Positions 62,371 through 64,000 of a stretch of DNA of 64,000 nucleotides are shown here, piece after piece. A model generated the notes under the pieces. It did no database searches. It was not told where the DNA came from and was given only the letters and a program-made list of their open reading frames with translations. Origin of the DNA: an uncultured Azospirillum sp. (GTDB lineage: Bacteria; Pseudomonadota; Alphaproteobacteria; Azospirillales; Azospirillaceae); contig NZ_CAMLJP010000005.1 of NCBI RefSeq assembly GCF_946480385.1, positions 52,239 to 116,238 on the forward strand. Reading direction: 5' to 3'. Position numbers and translations under genes: made by a program. The stretch's first letter is position 1. Every line of letters starts with the position of its first letter.

Positions 62371-63114
62371 ATGCTGGGTATCGTCGTCCTGATGCTGGCG
62401 GCATTTTCCTCGGGCGCGCTGAATGCAGTCGCCGGCGGCGGCGCCTTCATCACCTTTCCGGCTTTGCTGTTCGCCGGGGTGGCGCCGGTTGCAGCCAACG
62501 CCTCCAGCACCGTCGCGCTGTTTCCCGGACAAGCCGCCAGCAGTTGGGCCTACCGGCAGGAGATCGCGGCCGGCGGGCAGGTGAATGTCCCGGTCTTCGC
62601 CATGCTCAGCCTTGTCGGCGGGCTGATCGGCGCGCTGCTTCTGCTGCTGACGCCGAACGCGGTGTTCGCCCGCTTCGTGCCGTGGCTGCTGCTGTTCGCG
62701 ACATCCATCTTTGCCATCGGCGCTTATGCGCCCGGCATCGTGTCCAGGCTGCGGCTGGGCGGGCGCAGCGTGCTGGTGGTGCAGTTCCTGATTTCCATCT
62801 ATGGCGGCTATTTCGGCGGCGGCATCGGCTTCCTGATGCTGGCGGCGCTGACCCTGTTCGGGCTGCGCGACATCCACGCCATGAACGGGCTGCGGCTTCT
62901 GCTGGCGATGCTGATGAACGCCGCGGCGGTCGGGACTTTTATCGTCGCCGGAGCGGTGTCCTGGCCGGAAACGTTGGCGATGGCGGTCGCCGCGATGGCC
63001 GGTGGCTATGCCGGCGCCATGGGGGCCAAGCGGGTCGATCCCAAGCTTTTGAAAACATTGGTGGTCATCATCGGAACGGCGCTGACCCTCTACTTCTTTG
63101 CGAAAGGAGCCTGA
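62371..63114 (+). CDS. TauE/SafE-family membrane transporter
   Basis: 247 residues, about eight helices. Family repeats: SSGALNAVAGGGAFITFPALLFAGVAP, ANASSTVALFPGQ, and in the second half GGYFGGGIGFLMLAALTLFG. Thought to export sulfite, sulfonates or other organic anions. AAAGGGG precedes ATG 62371. It lies between OxlT-like gene 2 and the PanE-like gene. Confidence 0.9.
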   Translation: MLGIVVLMLAAFSSGALNAVAGGGAFITFPALLFAGVAPVAANASSTVALFPGQAASSWAYRQEIAAGGQVNVPVFAMLSLVGGLIGALLLLLTPNAVFARFVPWLLLFATSIFAIGAYAPGIVSRLRLGGRSVLVVQFLISIYGGYFGGGIGFLMLAALTLFGLRDIHAMNGLRLLLAMLMNAAAVGTFIVAGAVSWPETLAMAVAAMAGGYAGAMGAKRVDPKLLKTLVVIIGTALTLYFFAKGA

Positions 63115-63186
63115 TTCGATCGGGTAGCCGTCCGGTTCCGCAATCTTCTACCTCAACCCCCACATTCCGCATTGACATACGGTATG

Positions 63187-63196
63187 TGGTATACCA
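63187..63196. promoter_or_regulatory. GntR/FCD-type operator candidate (TGGTATACCA)
   Basis: A perfect 10-bp palindrome, adjoining a second one (CATACGGTATG, 63177-63187), 147 bp before the PanE-like start. Confidence 0.6.
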
Positions 63197-63342
63197 AACT
63201 CCAAACACAGTTTGCGCGACAGACTGTTGGATGCCGCTGCAAAGCAACCGGTCTGCCGATGGATGCGGCCGGTGTGGGCAGGCTGGCGTCGTCCAGCCCC
63301 ACAGCATTCGAAAAGTGAAATCGGGGGAGAGGGGAATCCGGC

Positions 63343-64000
63343 ATGAAGATCTGCATCTACGGATCCGGGGCCATCGGCGGCTATCTCGGCGTGCGCTTGC
63401 ACCAGGCGGGTGCCGAAGTCAGCCTGGTGGCGCGCGGTGCGCATCTGGCGGCGATGCGCGAGAACGGCGTCACCTTGCTGATGGGGGAGGAGAAGACCGT
63501 CGTCCACCCCCGCTGCACCGACAACCCGGCCGAACTCGGCCCGCAAGACTATGTCATCATCGCGCTGAAGGCCCACTCCGTCCCCGGTGTCGTGCCCGCG
63601 ATGCAACCGCTGCTGGGTGACGACACCGCCGTCGTCACCGCGGTCAACGGCATTCCCTATTGGTATTTCTACGGCACCGGCGGCGAGTTCGACGGCCGCA
63701 CCCTGGAGACGGTCGATCCGGGTGCGGTCCAGTGGAACGGTCTCGGTCCGCAGCGCGCCATCGGCTGCGTCGTCTATCCGGCGACCGAGGTGGTGGAACC
63801 CGGCGTCATCCAGCATGTCTATGGCGACAAGTTCTCGCTCGGCGAACCCGACGGCTCGAAGTCGGAGCGCGTCGTCGCCCTGTCCAAGGCGATGGAGGCC
63901 GGCGGCCTGCGCGCGCCAGTGCTCGACCGCATCCGCGACGAGATCTGGCTGAAGCTGTGGGGCAACCTGTGCTTCAACCCGATCAGCGCGCTGACCCACG
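63343..64000 (+). CDS. 2-dehydropantoate 2-reductase family protein (3' partial)
   Basis: The first 219 residues of a PanE/ApbA-type NADPH enzyme. N-terminal MKICIYGSGAIGGYLGVRL (GxGxxG), DYVIIALKAHSV, VTAVNGIPYW and the start of the catalytic C-terminal domain (DRIRDEIWLKLWGNLCFNPISALT with the conserved Lys and Asn). Runs off the window. Given its place among oxalate-type genes and the operator upstream, it may reduce another 2-oxoacid rather than ketopantoate. Confidence 0.88.
   Translation, partial: MKICIYGSGAIGGYLGVRLHQAGAEVSLVARGAHLAAMRENGVTLLMGEEKTVVHPRCTDNPAELGPQDYVIIALKAHSVPGVVPAMQPLLGDDTAVVTAVNGIPYWYFYGTGGEFDGRTLETVDPGAVQWNGLGPQRAIGCVVYPATEVVEPGVIQHVYGDKFSLGEPDGSKSERVVALSKAMEAGGLRAPVLDRIRDEIWLKLWGNLCFNPISALTH

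Overview
The window is GC-rich, densely coded DNA from a Gram-negative alphaproteobacterium. The best guess is an Azospirillum-like member of the Rhodospirillales. This rests on a PilZ-carrying chemoreceptor like Azospirillum Tlp1, a class I PHA synthase, two oxalate/formate-type antiporters, SQR/ArsR sulfide genes and the compact gene layout. The assignment is inference; no rRNA is present. One tRNA (Val, CAC) is present, and no CRISPR array or intact mobile element was seen.

Layout. 1-2.6 kb: the end of a chemoreceptor and a TetR regulator. 2.7-13.2 kb: a divergon. On the minus strand is an IclR-type winged helix fused to a degenerate, C-terminally truncated acyl-CoA-synthetase domain. On the plus strand is a livG / acyl-CoA ligase / livH / livM / binding protein / livF / PaaK-like operon. 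Two copies of a 17-bp palindrome (GGTCCA-N5-TGGACC) lie between them. 13.2-21.3 kb: a glutathione transferase, then arsR-DUF2892-sqr divergent from an RND efflux pair, then a second ArsR. Both ArsR proteins carry a cysteine pair 66 residues apart, as in SqrR/BigR, and both have a TTAG-N6-CTAA palindrome at the promoter. 21.4-26.1 kb: class A beta-lactamase, LysR, and a SnoaL-SDR-OYE operon. 26.1-28.7 kb: a tail-anchored pseudokinase with a membrane partner. 28.8-33.4 kb: a porin and a FecBCD-like iron importer with a remote Fur-box-like site. 33.5-42.4 kb: phaC, a lipoprotein, a type I secretion ABC/HlyD pair, peroxiredoxin and glmS. 42.4-49.5 kb: glmU, a dead integrase, a phosphoglycolate-phosphatase-like HAD protein, DUF3108, tRNA-Val, panC and a FliL-like protein.

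49.5-64 kb looks like an organic-acid (oxalate/glyoxylate-type) region. It holds two OxlT-like antiporters, a GntR/FCD regulator, thiE, pyruvate kinase, a Nudix hydrolase, a truncated tartronate-semialdehyde-reductase-like protein overlapping a truncated PPDK-like protein, an HDAC-family deacetylase, a CBS protein, GNAT, TauE/SafE and a PanE-like reductase that runs off the end. Palindromes of the form TGGYATRCCA, the type bound by ExuR/UxuR GntR/FCD regulators, recur in front of many of these genes and suggest a local regulon.

The most unusual items are the IclR/acyl-CoA-synthetase fusion with its paired operators, the twin SqrR/BigR-like regulators around an RND pump, the dispersed GntR-type operators, and the pseudokinase/membrane-protein pair.
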